Below are positions 43,752 through 55,300 of a DNA stretch of 64,000 nt, in pieces. Location: positions 56,415,306 through 56,479,305 of the forward strand of contig OX421963.1 in the NCBI GenBank assembly GCA_949128115.1. Direction: 5' to 3'. Position 1 is the first letter of the stretch, and every line of letters starts with the position of its first letter. The notes below the pieces were generated by a model. It searched no databases. It had not been told where the DNA came from and was given only the letters and a program-made list of their open reading frames with translations. The stretch is from Anaspis maculata. Its lineage: Eukaryota; Arthropoda; Insecta; Coleoptera; Scraptiidae. A program made the position numbers and the translations under genes.

Positions 43752-46688
43752 TCAACAATCAACAGCATCATGTGAAAGTGCAAACACATCAAAAATGTCT
43801 TTCTTTTTACAACAAAAAATGTCAAGTTTATCTTCAACTTCACTGTATCTTGATATCATCCTGTGAAGTGGAGACATCAAAAGCATGTTGGTGCGAGCAG
43901 TCGGCACATGAAAAACATTTATATGTCTACTGGAGATGCGCGGAACCCGATACTCCAGCAAACTCGTCAAGGATGAGCAGTCCACGCAACCATTAATGAG
44001 ACCGTTCAGAAATATCACACAGCCAGCATCTCTCCTAAGCTTAAGTGATGACATGCCAAAGCGACTCAGCAGCAGGCCATGAGGAAACCCCCGCGGAGGG
44101 TAAAAACCGTCAATAAAGAAAGAGGCTGTCTTCAGAAAGCGCCTTTGAATTTTCTCCAGGTCAGATATCCTCACCACATATATGGGATCCCAAATGAGGG
44201 AGGCGTACTCCAACCTGGATCTGACGAATGTACTGAACAATACCTTTAAGGTGTCAACATTTCTGAAGCCAGCCCCATTGCGTAAGATGAAGCCGAGGCC
44301 CTTAAAAGCCGAGGATACCGTTATTTCAACATGCTTGGAAAAGGTGAGCCTGGAGTCAAACGTCACCCCCAAGTCCTTGACGTATTCAGGTCTCTGTATG
44401 ATTGCCCCACCCAAACCGTAATCATATAGCAATGGGTTTTTCCCGCGAGTGAAAGACATGACGTTGCATTTGGACGGATTCAGACGCAGACCATTCTTAA
44501 CACACCACTTGTGAACTGTGGTCAGGTCATCCTGTAACACTCTGCAGTCGCTCATTGTTCTCACCTCACGGTACAACTTAAGGTCGTCAGCGTATAACAA
44601 AGTTTTCGCGGAAATCCCGGAGAGGACATCATCGATGTAGACGTCAAAGAAAAAAGGCCCCAAGGGAGCTCCCTGGGGGACCCCAGATGACTGGTGGAAA
44701 TACTCCGACTTAAAACCATTATGCTGGACGTACTGCTGTCTGTTCTCAAGGTAAGAGGCAACTAGCCTGATCAGGGACTCGGAAAAACCAAAGTTGCTAA
44801 GCTTCCTGCACAACATCCCATGATTTATGGTGTCAAAAGCACTGGTAAAATCGGTATATACCACGTCCACCTGACTCCTTCTGTCCAGAGCCTCACACAG
44901 AAATTGTGTCTTCACTGCGAGATTCGTGGTGGTTGAGCGACCCTTCATGAAACCGTGCTGATGGGGGGACAGGTAACAGGACACATGCCGGTATACGGCC
45001 CGGTGGAAGGTGTGCTCGAATATTTTGCTGAAGTTGCAGAGTATAGATATAGGACGGTAGTTAGCAATGTCAGTCTTATCCCCTTTCTTATAAACCGGAC
45101 AGACTCTGGATATCTTCCAGAGATCAGGGAACTTGGACGTGGTAAAAATGAGATTAAAAAGATAGGTGAGTGGTTCTATAAATGACGGAAGACAGTCCCT
45201 GACAAGGAAAGCAGGAAGCACATCTGGACCAGTGGTCATGTCGGACCTCAGCCTCCCCGCAGCAGTACGGACCTCCTCAGCAGACACCACAATCTTACCG
45301 AGAGGAGCCGCACCTGGGCCATCACCGGAAAATTCCTCAGCATCACAATCGGCAGAAGAAAAAGAGGCCGCAAAGTGCTCAGCAAATTTATTTACAATTA
45401 GTTGTGGATCACTGATTATCTCACCCCGGTGAGTCATCCGTGAGGGAACAGACTGTGTACCATTTTTTTCCCTGACAAAAGACCAGAAATTGTTCGGCTT
45501 AGACCTTAACTCTCGTTCAACCCTAGCCTGGTACTCTGAAAAATGTGTGGCGATGTTATGTTTTATTTTATTTCTGAGCGCCGAAAAGTTCTCGTAATCA
45601 GTCCCAGACCCGGTGCGCTTATACCTTCGGAGAAGCGAATCCTTTCTTCTGATATCCCCAATAATAGTAGAGTCAAACCATGGTGGATAACTTCTCGAAA
45701 CACTTCTTTCATTTTTCTTCGGAACATAAATGTCAAGTATGGAGTACAACTTTTTATAAAATTCAGTGACGGCCTGGTTGACATCGACGTGATTATGAAG
45801 AAAATCCCAGTCAACAGAGCTCAAAGATTCATACATTTCGGTGAAATTTGCTTTTCTAAAGTTGTATCCATCACCAACGGATATGGGAAATCGTTCATGT
45901 AAATTGCTCGCGAGTCCAAAAGATATGTCCAAGGGAGGATGGTGACCATCGATAGGCACCATGGATTCCATGGCACCATCAACAGCAGCAGCCCCAGAAA
46001 GACCACCCGAAAAGACCAAGTCAAGCAATCTACCATTCTTATTAGTAACTGAGTTGTGTTGGGTCAAATCGTAAAATTTCATCAGCCTGGATATTTGATC
46101 AAGATTGTGCGAGGAACAGCCCTCAGCACTCGAGATATATTCCGGTATATTAAAATCACCTAAAATCAGAAATTTACGGTCGTAAAGGCAATGCAAAGCA
46201 AGCAGTGCATCAACAAACTTCTCATAATGGTGATGTGCACAAGAAGGTGGAAAATACACAACAACAATAACAACAGATTTAAAATTGACTTTGACTTCAA
46301 CTATCACGGTGTCAACAATGTAAGTATCATGAGATGTATCACAGTAAAAGTCATCAAAACCAATTAAACGGGCTTTGAGCTCCTTGCGAACGGCCAGAGC
46401 AACTCCACCGCCCCTCTCACCCCCCGCACCGGGTAAACGGTCGCGTCTGAAAACGTCATAGCAGCCAGAAAAGAATAGTTCATCGCTAAAGATTCCGTCA
46501 TGAAGCCACGTCTCGGTCAGGGCAAAACAATCATACCGACCATCAACCGATAAAACGGAGTTGAAAAACTCGGCAGTCTTAGACCTCAGCCCCCTCACGT
46601 TCTGATAGAATAGGCGAAAAGTTTTCACCTCGTCAAACCTCACATTAGGGCAATCGACCCCCCCACGAGGCTCGCCCCGACCCGCCAC
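43752..46688 (-). CDS. LINE ORF2: endonuclease-reverse transcriptase
   Basis: 978 residues without a stop. Residues 24-255 are an APE-type endonuclease: QNVRG (29-33), ETW with E59, GDFN (D178, N180), LLDLVF (221-226) and DGHH (D247, H249/250). Residues about 510-780 are the reverse transcriptase: YRPISIL, QHGFMKGRSTTTNL, the catalytic D613 in TDFTSAFD, SSGVPQGAPLGP, and YADD (699-702). The C-terminal 200 residues match the thumb/tail of such elements. The protein nicks target DNA and copies the element RNA from the 3' end. All catalytic residues I can check are present, so the copy could be active or only recently dead. Confidence 0.93.
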   Translation of the reverse strand: MAGRGEPRGGVDCPNVRFDEVKTFRLFYQNVRGLRSKTAEFFNSVLSVDGRYDCFALTETWLHDGIFSDELFFSGCYDVFRRDRLPGAGGERGGGVALAVRKELKARLIGFDDFYCDTSHDTYIVDTVIVEVKVNFKSVVIVVVYFPPSCAHHHYEKFVDALLALHCLYDRKFLILGDFNIPEYISSAEGCSSHNLDQISRLMKFYDLTQHNSVTNKNGRLLDLVFSGGLSGAAAVDGAMESMVPIDGHHPPLDISFGLASNLHERFPISVGDGYNFRKANFTEMYESLSSVDWDFLHNHVDVNQAVTEFYKKLYSILDIYVPKKNERSVSRSYPPWFDSTIIGDIRRKDSLLRRYKRTGSGTDYENFSALRNKIKHNIATHFSEYQARVERELRSKPNNFWSFVREKNGTQSVPSRMTHRGEIISDPQLIVNKFAEHFAASFSSADCDAEEFSGDGPGAAPLGKIVVSAEEVRTAAGRLRSDMTTGPDVLPAFLVRDCLPSFIEPLTYLFNLIFTTSKFPDLWKISRVCPVYKKGDKTDIANYRPISILCNFSKIFEHTFHRAVYRHVSCYLSPHQHGFMKGRSTTTNLAVKTQFLCEALDRRSQVDVVYTDFTSAFDTINHGMLCRKLSNFGFSESLIRLVASYLENRQQYVQHNGFKSEYFHQSSGVPQGAPLGPFFFDVYIDDVLSGISAKTLLYADDLKLYREVRTMSDCRVLQDDLTTVHKWCVKNGLRLNPSKCNVMSFTRGKNPLLYDYGLGGAIIQRPEYVKDLGVTFDSRLTFSKHVEITVSSAFKGLGFILRNGAGFRNVDTLKVLFSTFVRSRLEYASLIWDPIYVVRISDLEKIQRRFLKTASFFIDGFYPPRGFPHGLLLSRFGMSSLKLRRDAGCVIFLNGLINGCVDCSSLTSLLEYRVPRISSRHINVFHVPTARTNMLLMSPLHRMISRYSEVEDKLDIFCCKKKDIFDVFALSHDAVDC

Positions 46689-47661
46689 CGCCGTCGCTGC
46701 CTCTCTTACGAAAAAGATAATAATTGGAAATTTGAATGCCGGCAGGCCACGCCCCCGGATTTAAAAACTCGTCAACAGCTGTCTCGTCAACACCGATTTT
46801 GAATGAATTGAAAAGGCCGTGACGATTCTGCACCTGTTCAACAATAACAGAACGTGCCGGAAACCTGGATTGCATAAACTGCTCAACCTGTTCCTTCTTG
46901 AATTCCAGGGAAAACTTAGTCACAAAGAGCCAGCGTTTCTTCACCGCAGTAACACCATTCACATCCGCATCGACACCAACGATGACGCCATTCCTCCTTG
47001 ATCCTGTGCTGGTCCTGGCGGATTTTCGCTTTCCATTCGTCGCTGAGCTAGAGCTAGCCGGCTGAACAGGAGCCGGAACGGTGGATGCACCACGCTTCTT
47101 GTCGCTTTTATTGACATCAGTACTAGCGAGCCTTTTGTTTACATAAGGACTGTCAAATTTGTCAGAGGTCACGCCCTTAGCGGGACCCCGAACCTTATCT
47201 TCTGAAGGTCGTACATCGGTCGGCGGCTTATCACCTCCGTTGCTAACAGGTGGCGGCACAGGCACTCTACTGAAATTATTCAGCTTGTTGATGCACGTAA
47301 TTTGTTGTTTCAAGGATGAGATTGTGTCCTTCAAAGTATGTATTACGCAGTCCTTCTCCCTGAGCAGCATCCGTAAGTACTTGATCTCGACATCTGATAC
47401 ACTGTCAGGAGAGACGTGAGGAGTGGGCTCAGATAATGCAGCATCGGTATCGTCCATGATGTTGACGTTGATGTTTTCATTTTTACAGCAGTTCACTGTG
47501 TCGGCACTGATTTGTTCGATGTCTTTAAGATATTTAATACAGCCAGGATGGAACACAGCACCACATGTAATGCACTTTGGGCCACTAAGGGGAATTGATC
47601 TGCACTTTTTGCAACATTTGTTCAGAGGTACATCAACCACATGTTGACCGACCGTCGCCAT
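46645..47661 (-). CDS. LINE ORF1 protein
   Basis: 338 codons from ATG at 47661. Residues 14-42 form a Cys/His zinc-knuckle or PHD-like motif (CCKKCRSIP, then CITCGAVFHPGC). Residues about 90-135 are a probable coiled coil (IKYLRMLLREKDCVIHTLKD). A Ser/Lys-rich basic linker follows. Residues about 240-320 are an RRM-like module (WLFVTKFSLEFKKEQVEQF, FNSFKIGV, PGAWPAGIQI), as in many arthropod CR1/Jockey ORF1 proteins. These proteins bind the element's RNA and act in the ribonucleoprotein that carries out retrotransposition. An in-frame TTG lies further upstream, but the ATG followed by ATVGQHVV is the natural start. It overlaps ORF2 by 44 nt in another frame, so ORF2 is probably translated by reinitiation. 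Confidence 0.85.
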   Translation of the reverse strand: MATVGQHVVDVPLNKCCKKCRSIPLSGPKCITCGAVFHPGCIKYLKDIEQISADTVNCCKNENINVNIMDDTDAALSEPTPHVSPDSVSDVEIKYLRMLLREKDCVIHTLKDTISSLKQQITCINKLNNFSRVPVPPPVSNGGDKPPTDVRPSEDKVRGPAKGVTSDKFDSPYVNKRLASTDVNKSDKKRGASTVPAPVQPASSSSATNGKRKSARTSTGSRRNGVIVGVDADVNGVTAVKKRWLFVTKFSLEFKKEQVEQFMQSRFPARSVIVEQVQNRHGLFNSFKIGVDETAVDEFLNPGAWPAGIQISNYYLFRKRGSDGGGGSGRASWGGRLP

Positions 47662-47687
47662 GTTGAATCCAACCAATTGCAATTATT

Positions 47688-48005
47688 CTGGCAATTGCGA
47701 CTTTTTTATGTCAATTGCCACTTTATTCTGGCAATTGCGACTTTTTCTGTCAATTGACACTTTTTTCTGTCAATTGCCACTTTATTCTGGCAATTGCGAT
47801 TTTTTTCTGTCAATTGAAACTTTATTCTGGCTATTGCGACTTTTTTATGTCAATTGCAACTTTATTCTGGCAATTGCGACTTTTTCTGTCAATTGACACT
47901 TTTTTCTGTCAATTGCCACTTTATTCTGGCAATTGCGATTTTTTTCTGTCAATTGACACTTTATTCTGGCAATTGCGACTTTTTTCTGTCAATTGCGACT
48001 TTTTA
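47688..48005. repeat. Minisatellite, about 8 units of 40 bp
   Basis: Continuation of the 43102-43578 array, displaced by the LINE. Same unit and orientation, with minor variants such as a unit lacking two T residues that occurs twice. Confidence 0.9.
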
Positions 48006-48665
48006 GCACATTTCGATAGAAAATGATGTTTATATGGCCGGTTTGTCTGTCTGTCCGTGTAAAAGTTGAGAAGTTGTACTCCTTCTCGAGAAATGAAGCT
48101 GGAGCCTTAGAACTTTTTCCGATTAATAGCTTAGGCCCTCAAGGGTGGCCTATGGGCAGACTCTATTTCATGGTGGCGCTGCCATCTTGGTACCCATATT
48201 GAAATTTCTCATCAGTGGAACGGAACCTCGAACGGAACTTATTCTGATCTTGTATGAACATTCTTACTTTCAAGCTCAGTTTCATGATTACGCCGCCATC
48301 TTGGTAACCATATTCAAATTTCTTATTAGTGGAACGATTTTCCTGAAACTTGGAACTCACCCTTGCTTCGTATGATCACTCTTATTTTCTAGCTGAGTTT
48401 CATGATCCGCTAGAGCGGATTCAAAGCGAATGAATCTGAAACGGATTCATATGAGACAAGAGTACCTACGTTTCACGTTTCATGACAATCGTTCCAATAA
48501 TAAGAAATTTTGATGTGGCGGCCAAGATGGACGCGTAATCATGAAACTGAGCTTGAAAGTAAGAATGTTCATACGAGATCAGAGTAAGTTCCGTTCGAGG
48601 TTCCGTTCCACTGATGAGAAATTTCAATATGGCTACCAAGATGGCAGCGCCACCATGAAATACAG

Positions 48666-48850
48666 TTTATTTATTTATTTTTTATTGATTTGTCTTATTT
48701 TACGAGGCGGCATTCAGCTGTAAGCTGCTCTACCATGCAACCTCGGGGACAGCACAAAATATCCATGGATGAAGTAGGATTCGAACCCACACAGGGCAGC
48801 GCGAATGGTTTGGCTTGCCATTACTTGTACCACTCGGCTACCACCGCTCC
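48666..48850 (-). repeat. tRNA-derived SINE (second family)
   Basis: Minus strand: GGAGCGGTGGTAGCCGAGTG, with TAGCCGAGTGG as an A-box-like motif, then GTGGGTTCGAATCCTACTT containing the B box, then a TTTA-type tail read here as TTTATTTATTTATTT. The paired arm at 48150-48170 shows the uninterrupted target, so the insertion is certain. The target duplication is short (CAG). Confidence 0.82.
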
Positions 48851-49015
48851 AGTCTGCCCATAGGCCACCCTTGAGGGCCTAAGCTATTAATCGGAAAAAG
48901 TTCTAAGGCTCCAGCTTCATTTCCCGAGAAGGAGTACAACTTCTCAACTTTTACACGGACAGACAGACAAACCGGCCATATAAACATCATTTTCTATCGA
49001 AATGTGCTAAAAAGT

Positions 49016-49290
49016 CGCAACTGACAGAAAAAAGTCGCAATTGCCGGAATAAAGTGGCAATTGACAGAAAAAAAAGTCGCCATTGCCAGAATAAAAAGGC
49101 AATTGACAGAAAAAAGTCGCAATTGCCAGAATAAAGTGGCAATTGACAGAAAAAAGTCGCAATTGCCAGAATAAAGTGGCAATTGACAGAAAACAGTCGC
49201 AATTGCCAGGATAAAGTGGCAATTGACAGAAAAAAGTCGCAATTGCCAGAATAAAGTGGCAATTGACAGAGAAAAGTCGCAATCACAAAT
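49016..49290. repeat. Inverted minisatellite array, about 7 units
   Basis: The same 40-bp unit as at 43102, in the opposite orientation (GACAGAAAAAAGTCGCAATT, then GCCAGAATAAAGTGGC), completing the palindrome. Confidence 0.9.
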
Positions 49291-49397
49291 AAATATCTTC
49301 CATGTCCGCTCTGCGCCTTCGTAATACGATCATAATCAAATCATCATATTCGGACTTGAAAGAAGAAACCGCATTATTTCAAATATGTATTCAAATA

Positions 49398-49580
49398 CAG
49401 GGTGTCAAAAAACGTGGAAGTTTTTTTGAAACACTCTGTATACTGCGAAATATAGAAAATTTTGGTGTCCAAATTTGAATTCTACATGGAAAACCTGTTA
49501 CGAAAAATTCTTTTCCTTGCGAATTTATTCTAGCGGGGACAATTTTTAACTAACGGAGGGAATCTCGGTGGATCACCCTG
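49398..49580. mobile_element. One arm of a 521-1273-type palindrome
   Basis: Starts CAGGGTGTCAAAAAACG after TA and ends with the complement of CAGGGTGATCCACC. This corresponds in layout to the interval between the inner hairpin and the outer end of the element at 521-1273. The other arm is missing. Confidence 0.6.
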
Positions 49581-49583
49581 TGG

Positions 49584-50672
49584 GTACGTAGTAGTTTATT
49601 GAAAATGATTTAGTTCGATTGAAGATAGTCCCTAGCACAATATGCTAGTGGACATGGGTTTTTTTATTTCTTTTATGAAAGATCCTCCCAAAATTGTTGC
49701 ATTGGCAGGATGATTTTGTTTAAAAAAGTTTTTGTACATATAAAAAAAAGATTTGTCTGTTTGAATGGCGCGACAAGTGCGTGACGTCACATTTTGAAGA
49801 GCCAATAGAAACTCTAGTTGGCCATTCAATGACTGAAGAACACCTTCTCGTTTTGAACTGATTTATACCAAAAAAATAAAATGAAATGCTGGAGTGCTAT
49901 GGTTTGATCTCACATTTTGGTCTATTCTTTCTTAAAATTCACTTATTTTTGCTCGTGCTGGCTCTTTGGACTAATGTCACAACAGTGTTATTAGTGCCAC
50001 ATGAGTGGCAGCACTGCGAGTGTCGCATGCCATATGTCAAACCCACGTCAAATAATCTAGCTTTTTGAAGTAGAATTAAGCTTCATAATACATAATAACT
50101 CCATGCAATGGCATCAAAAACAAGTTTCTTGTAATAAAGTTGTGCTCGCACGTGAAAATACACCACTACGTAATGGATTCAGAACGAATGCTTAGGTCGA
50201 ATGTCAAATGCGTTCCCTTCTCCTTCCTCCCTCCCACCTCCTAGCCCACATTCAAGCTGTGACGTAGCATATTATTCCTGATTTGAATAAGTGCACTTTC
50301 AAATTGATTTTTCACCGAAATGAAATCATATTTCGAAAAACTTGTCCAACTACTAATTCGTAATTCAGATATTTATCAGATTTATGATACTTTTATACTG
50401 AAATGCGATTGATGTCCAGTAGCCTATTGTTAAGGCTGGCTTTTTTTTTGTAAACTGACATGCTTCATCATCAACTTTTGGTGACTTCTTCAGACGACTT
50501 TTTAGATCAACACAGGAAAAAAATTGTAATTGGTTGGAGCTCAGATTTTACTTGGCAGATTTGTAAGTACGAGGTCTGAACTTCACAAAATAAATTTTAC
50601 AGGTTCTGTCAAAAGTATTAATCATCAGTCATGTCATAATGTGACCTATACCAATAATAAGGTATCTATAGG
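49584..50672. other. No recognisable gene
   Basis: AT-rich with a TGACGTCA-type word near 49782. A 60-codon frame at 49886-50068 has no motif or splice support. Confidence 0.4.
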
Positions 50673-50674
50673 TA

Positions 50675-50883
50675 CAGTTGGGAGCGAAATGATTCATACG
50701 GCACCGCTAGGAAGTCGGCTGGATTTCGGAAATGTTAGCTTCTTAGATCGTTCTTGAATGCCAGTTTTGATAACGACCAATCTTTGATCAAAACTGGCAT
50801 TCAAGAACAATCCAAGCAGCTAACATTTCTAAAATCCAGCCGACTTCGTAGCGGTGCCGTATGAATCATTTTGCTCCCAACTG
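50675..50883. mobile_element. 209-bp near-perfect MITE, TA target site
   Basis: The ends CAGTTGGGAGCGAAATGATT and the complement lie between TA pairs (50673-50674 and 50884-50885). The arms pair almost throughout, through GCCGTATGAATC, CAGCCGACTT and TGCCAGTTTTGAT. Typical of a Tc1/mariner MITE. Confidence 0.9.
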
Positions 50884-50889
50884 TACAAA

Positions 50890-52260
50890 GGCAGACTCAT
50901 GTCTGAGATTCTTCGTTGTGATATACCTGTCCTTGTGGACATTATTTGACTCTTCATCGACATCACAGTTGAAGATTGCATTTCAACACTTCCAACGTGC
51001 CCAAGATTTTTAAAACATGCATGGGAATGTTACCTTAGTTTTCAGGTGCGTGTCCGCCCTTTCCAATTTTGGTTGTCTGAAATCAAGAAAACAAAGGGTT
51101 AGTTAAAGTCATTATCTTATCATTATAACTATATATTTAGGTACCCTACCTCCAAATCTTATCCAGGTTATCATCAAAGACTCGAGAGAGAAAATTAGTT
51201 GACTACAAAACAGCATGTTAGATCACCTGATTGTCGACCCTATACCATATACGATATACAGGATGGCATAATGAAAGGAGTGCAAAAATAGCCTGACTTT
51301 TTTAGCAAGGTGCTAATAAAGTGTAACTGGTATAATAATTATTTTATTGTCTAGTATTATTTTCGTTTACTGTACTACAATACAGAATACAGACGATCAG
51401 AAGTTGGGATTCGTGAAATCATATTTAAATGGAATCATACAAACTCCATCTTTGGCGACTCAAATCAAGCAAATATAGGTGATACCAGCTACCTATTTAT
51501 ACTGATACAATAATGATGGGTATATCTGAAACCCATTTGCTTAAGGTCAAGTGAAACTACGAGCGGACTTCCTATTATTGATTCACCAAGAAAAGATGTC
51601 GGTGTGTAGTTTACTTAAGAAATCTATACGTGCTTGCGCATGTTTTGGGTGGTTATGTAGAACAAATGGATCACTCGACTGGGTTTTCTCTCGTTGGTGC
51701 AAAAAAAGAATATATGAAAGAAAAACTACTTCTAAACCTTGAATCAATCGTTTGGGCAAGCACCACCACACAACGTTACAAAATATTTTGCACTGAATAA
51801 CCTATCGTGTGTGCGAGCAATCAAAACCCATTCACGGCCGAGCTAACTTGCTCAACGTCAGTTGATGCAAAGTTAAGCTTATGGTGGATGCACCACCTCA
51901 TAATATGATGAGGGCATCATTATTTTTCTCTTGCGATACCTTCTTTTGGTCGCGGGAGTTCTGAATCCATAAATATGGAAAGCCTCGCATATTCCGCCCC
52001 GTCAAATCTCGAACGGATAGAACGGCGGATGAAAGAACAACTGCATCACACCGCCGCGACCACGCTTTGCTAACCAACCATGCACGATCGACAACACTCC
52101 GGCCAAGTTATTCAACCTGAAAAATTATGAAAATTGCCGGCGAAATACGAACGCTACGCTTGTTGCAGAATTCATGTCACAATGCGAGATGTTTCTGATA
52201 AAATCGACGGCTTTCGAAAACTCTTGCGAGAATCGAATAATAGATTTAATAACAGCACTT
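50890..52260. other. No supported gene; GC-richer patch near 51980-52110
   Basis: The patch contains CGCCCCGTCAAATCTCGAAC and sits about 200-350 bp upstream of the candidate gene at 52326, so it may be upstream regulatory sequence. No exon is visible. Confidence 0.35.
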
Positions 52261-52268
52261 GATGGATT

Positions 52269-52274
52269 TATATA
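52269..52274 (+). promoter_or_regulatory. TATA box of the small secreted gene
   Basis: TATATA, with the ATG of the signal-peptide exon 52 nt downstream of its last base. A start near 52300 would leave a leader of about 25 nt. Confidence 0.35.
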
Positions 52275-52325
52275 CTGATGTCCTCTGACTTCATATGGAG
52301 TCTTGAAAAATGCAGGTTCTTCAAA

Positions 52326-55300
52326 ATGTTGACAATGCTCCTCGCAATGCTCTTGATCTTTTTACTTTTCTGGGTGAGTATCCAGAACTACAGGTTATGG
52401 AACAAATACCTATTATATATTTACCTTTTTTTTTCAATCAAATAAACATATAATTGAAAATCGAGGTAAAAATCGTGAAGCTAAAATTATAAAATATAGA
52501 AAATTTCAGCTAATCCCACGTCAGAATGAGGCATGGTGCCAAGAATTGAAGCAGCATTCAGCATTGCCACGTTGAACTGATAGGCTTATTCTTTGTGTCA
52601 AGTATGCGGTTGATTTAGCTTCATTTCTGACTCCTCTGATCTTCATGCCAATTTCGCTTATTAACTTCTTTGCTTCCTCTCCCCAAGGACCAAGGGTTTC
52701 TATGGCGATTGGTACGAAATGGAACGAAGTATCTGCTGTTATATACTTGGATTTTTTTGAATTTTCTCGAAGACGTGCTGCTTCTCCAGCTTTTTTGATA
52801 GACAGACGAATGTATTAGGACTGTGCCAGTGTATCGGTGCATGTAACGTCCCAAAGAAGAGATTATTTACCTATTAAATATACTCACAGTTGAGTAAATG
52901 TCTATAACTATAAGTATGAATATACAGAGTGTATCAGCGATTGTAGCAAAACATTTTACTGTGGGTAGATCTCTTCAAAATATGGCGAAAACCCATACAC
53001 CGTTTTGCAAAGTTCGACCCAACGACAAATATCAGCCAGTCATAAATGTACAGCCCTTCAAAGATCACTTTTTCGCATTTCAAAAATTTGTAGTTCTGAA
53101 ACGCTCCGACAAAATTATCTTGAATTGATCATAGGTTTGTCGAAATCATCATCCAGCCTTCCAAATTTTGAAAGAATTCAACCAGTTAGTGGTTCAGAAG
53201 TTATCTGGGATAACCTCAAGTTGACTTTTCTTCGGATGCTTTTAAATAAATGACCCTCACAACTCCCACGCCTACGCCACTGGTTGGATTTTCTCGAAAT
53301 TTGGCAGGTCGGTAGATGATTTCGACAAAGCAGCCTATGCTGAATTTGAGCTGAATTTGTTGAAACATTCCTGATTTTCGAACTTTTCAAATCCGGATAA
53401 GTAAACTTTGAAGGGCTGTATCTTTGTCACTACACTAAGCCAAACTTTGCAAAATGGAATGTAAGTTTTCGTCATAACTTGACGAGATCTATTCATGCAT
53501 AGTTGAATTTGTTGCTACCATCGCTGAAACACCCTTTATAGTAGATCATGCGAGTTGAGACGGAGTAGCCTTTCATCAAAACATGAAATAGACCATCCAG
53601 TTTCCAGGACGGAAAGGACGCCAACCTCGATTCAAACAATACGGGGTGTAAGTATTTGTTGTGACAACTTCGAGGGATGAATCCTCATTAAAATCGAAGT
53701 CGAAAAGAGAGAGCTTATGTTCTTTAAATGTCTCCTCAAAAAGATACAGAGTGTTGAAATTGCCCTTCTAAAATAGTTTTTTTTACCGTCACTTTCTTAA
53801 CCGTTCAATCAATTTCAATCGAAACAAATCCACAAAGATAAATCTCTGTTGGACAATAATAACGCATTCCACCAAATTTCTTCAAAGGCGAAGATGAGTG
53901 GTGCCCTCCTCTTTTCTCCCCTAGCTTCACTTCACATAGTTATTTTTTCAAATCTCCACATTTTAGAATTTTACTTACAATTGAAACAAAAAAGTTACTC
54001 CAGCAAAATTTTGAATACGTACAGGTTTCGTTTCTGGAATATTTGGATTTAAATTATTCAAAAACTTTCAGAAAACATTCCATCCAAGAGTCTAAAAATA
54101 GAATTTTCTGAAAAAGTGTTTGTTTCTAAACCAAAATGATGGTCTCTTAACTTAAGACACCTTGAAAACCTAGTTCAAGTGAAAAATCATGAGTTTTCTA
54201 TAGGATTTTAATTTTTAGGCCTTGGGAAGTAATATGATGGTTTTGAGATATTTTTCAAACTACATATAGGATCCACATATCTCGACAAGAAAGCCTTCAA
54301 TCAAAATTCAGCAGAAGTGTATATGAATAATTTTCAAATAACTAAAAAAGTTAAAAATTAGAAAGAAAAGGGGAGAGCACTCCCGATTATCTTCGCCCTT
54401 GAAGAACGCGTTATCGTTGTTAGACAGAGATTTATTTTTGTAAACTTTGTTTCAAATTTGATCAAAATCAGTTGAACGGTTAAAAAAATACGGTAAAAAA
54501 AAATTAAAAAGGCAACTTCAACACTTATGTGTATTTATGTATATTTTTAAGGGAGTACTTTAGGAACATGATTTTTTATATTTTTCGACTTCACTTTTGA
54601 TGAGAAGCATCTCTTAAAGTTTGTTACAATCAGTACCTAACACTCTATGCATCATATGTGTGTTAATAAGGTTTAACATAATGCATAACGGTTTTGCAGC
54701 TCCGTAATTAATCAATAGATTATAAATTGCATTTTTCCATTTCATAATATTATTTGATTTTTATGCAACACTGTACAAGGAAATTGGTTGTTATTGCAGA
54801 CAATCGGTGTCAAGGGACCATTTTACTGTACTGGTAGACAGGTGAGTATTTTGCACCTGCAGGAAGACGGAAGCCATAAATTGATCTTAGAAAACGAGGT
54901 CAGATGATAGGTGGTGTTTGCTAAAATCATGTTGATCATTGATACTAGAGTTAGTATTGTAAACATTACACCCTGCATCAAATATTTAAAAGTTTTTGAT
55001 TGTATCTACGTTGTTTTGATCAATAAAATAATGTAGATATGATTTTCACTACGGAAATTGTGATTTTGGTGAGCTCAACGTGATGAATTGAGCTGTTAAA
55101 ACTAATTCCAGGAGAATTAGTTCCTCTTCACTTTTCTTCTCAAGGCTACAAGGCTGTTCCTAATTGGGTTCAATCTGTTGCTGACAATTCCTGTCAGGTT
55201 TTAATTAAAGATCATAATGGTAATGGTAAGTATATCTACTTTATGTGTCATACCGTTGGAAAGTTATCAAATCAGATTCAAGCATTATGTTTCCTTCAAA

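Larger units (their letters stand above)
43580..47682 (-). mobile_element. Almost complete LINE (CR1/Jockey-like), both ORFs open
   Basis: Minus-strand element of about 4.1 kb inserted within one minisatellite unit. TTATT is present on both sides (43575-43579 and 47683-47687), fitting a short target duplication. The 3' end is an (AAAT)n tail (43580-43617). The order is a 5' leader of only about 21 nt, ORF1, ORF2 overlapping by 44 nt, a 3'UTR of about 135 nt, and the tail. The 5' end may be slightly truncated. The open ORFs imply a recent insertion. Confidence 0.9.
43066..49321. mobile_element. Large minisatellite foldback element, split by LINE and SINE
   Basis: The ends CGAAGGCGCAGAG(T/C)GGACA and the complement lie between TA pairs (43064-43065 and 49322-49323). 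Just inside each end is an array of 40-bp units (43102-43578 plus 47688-48005 on the left, 49016-49290 inverted on the right). Inside the arrays, a 400-bp inner arm (48017-48410) pairs with 48500-49010. Subtracting the LINE (43580-47682) and the SINE (48666-48850) gives an original palindrome of about 2 kb. Confidence 0.85.
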
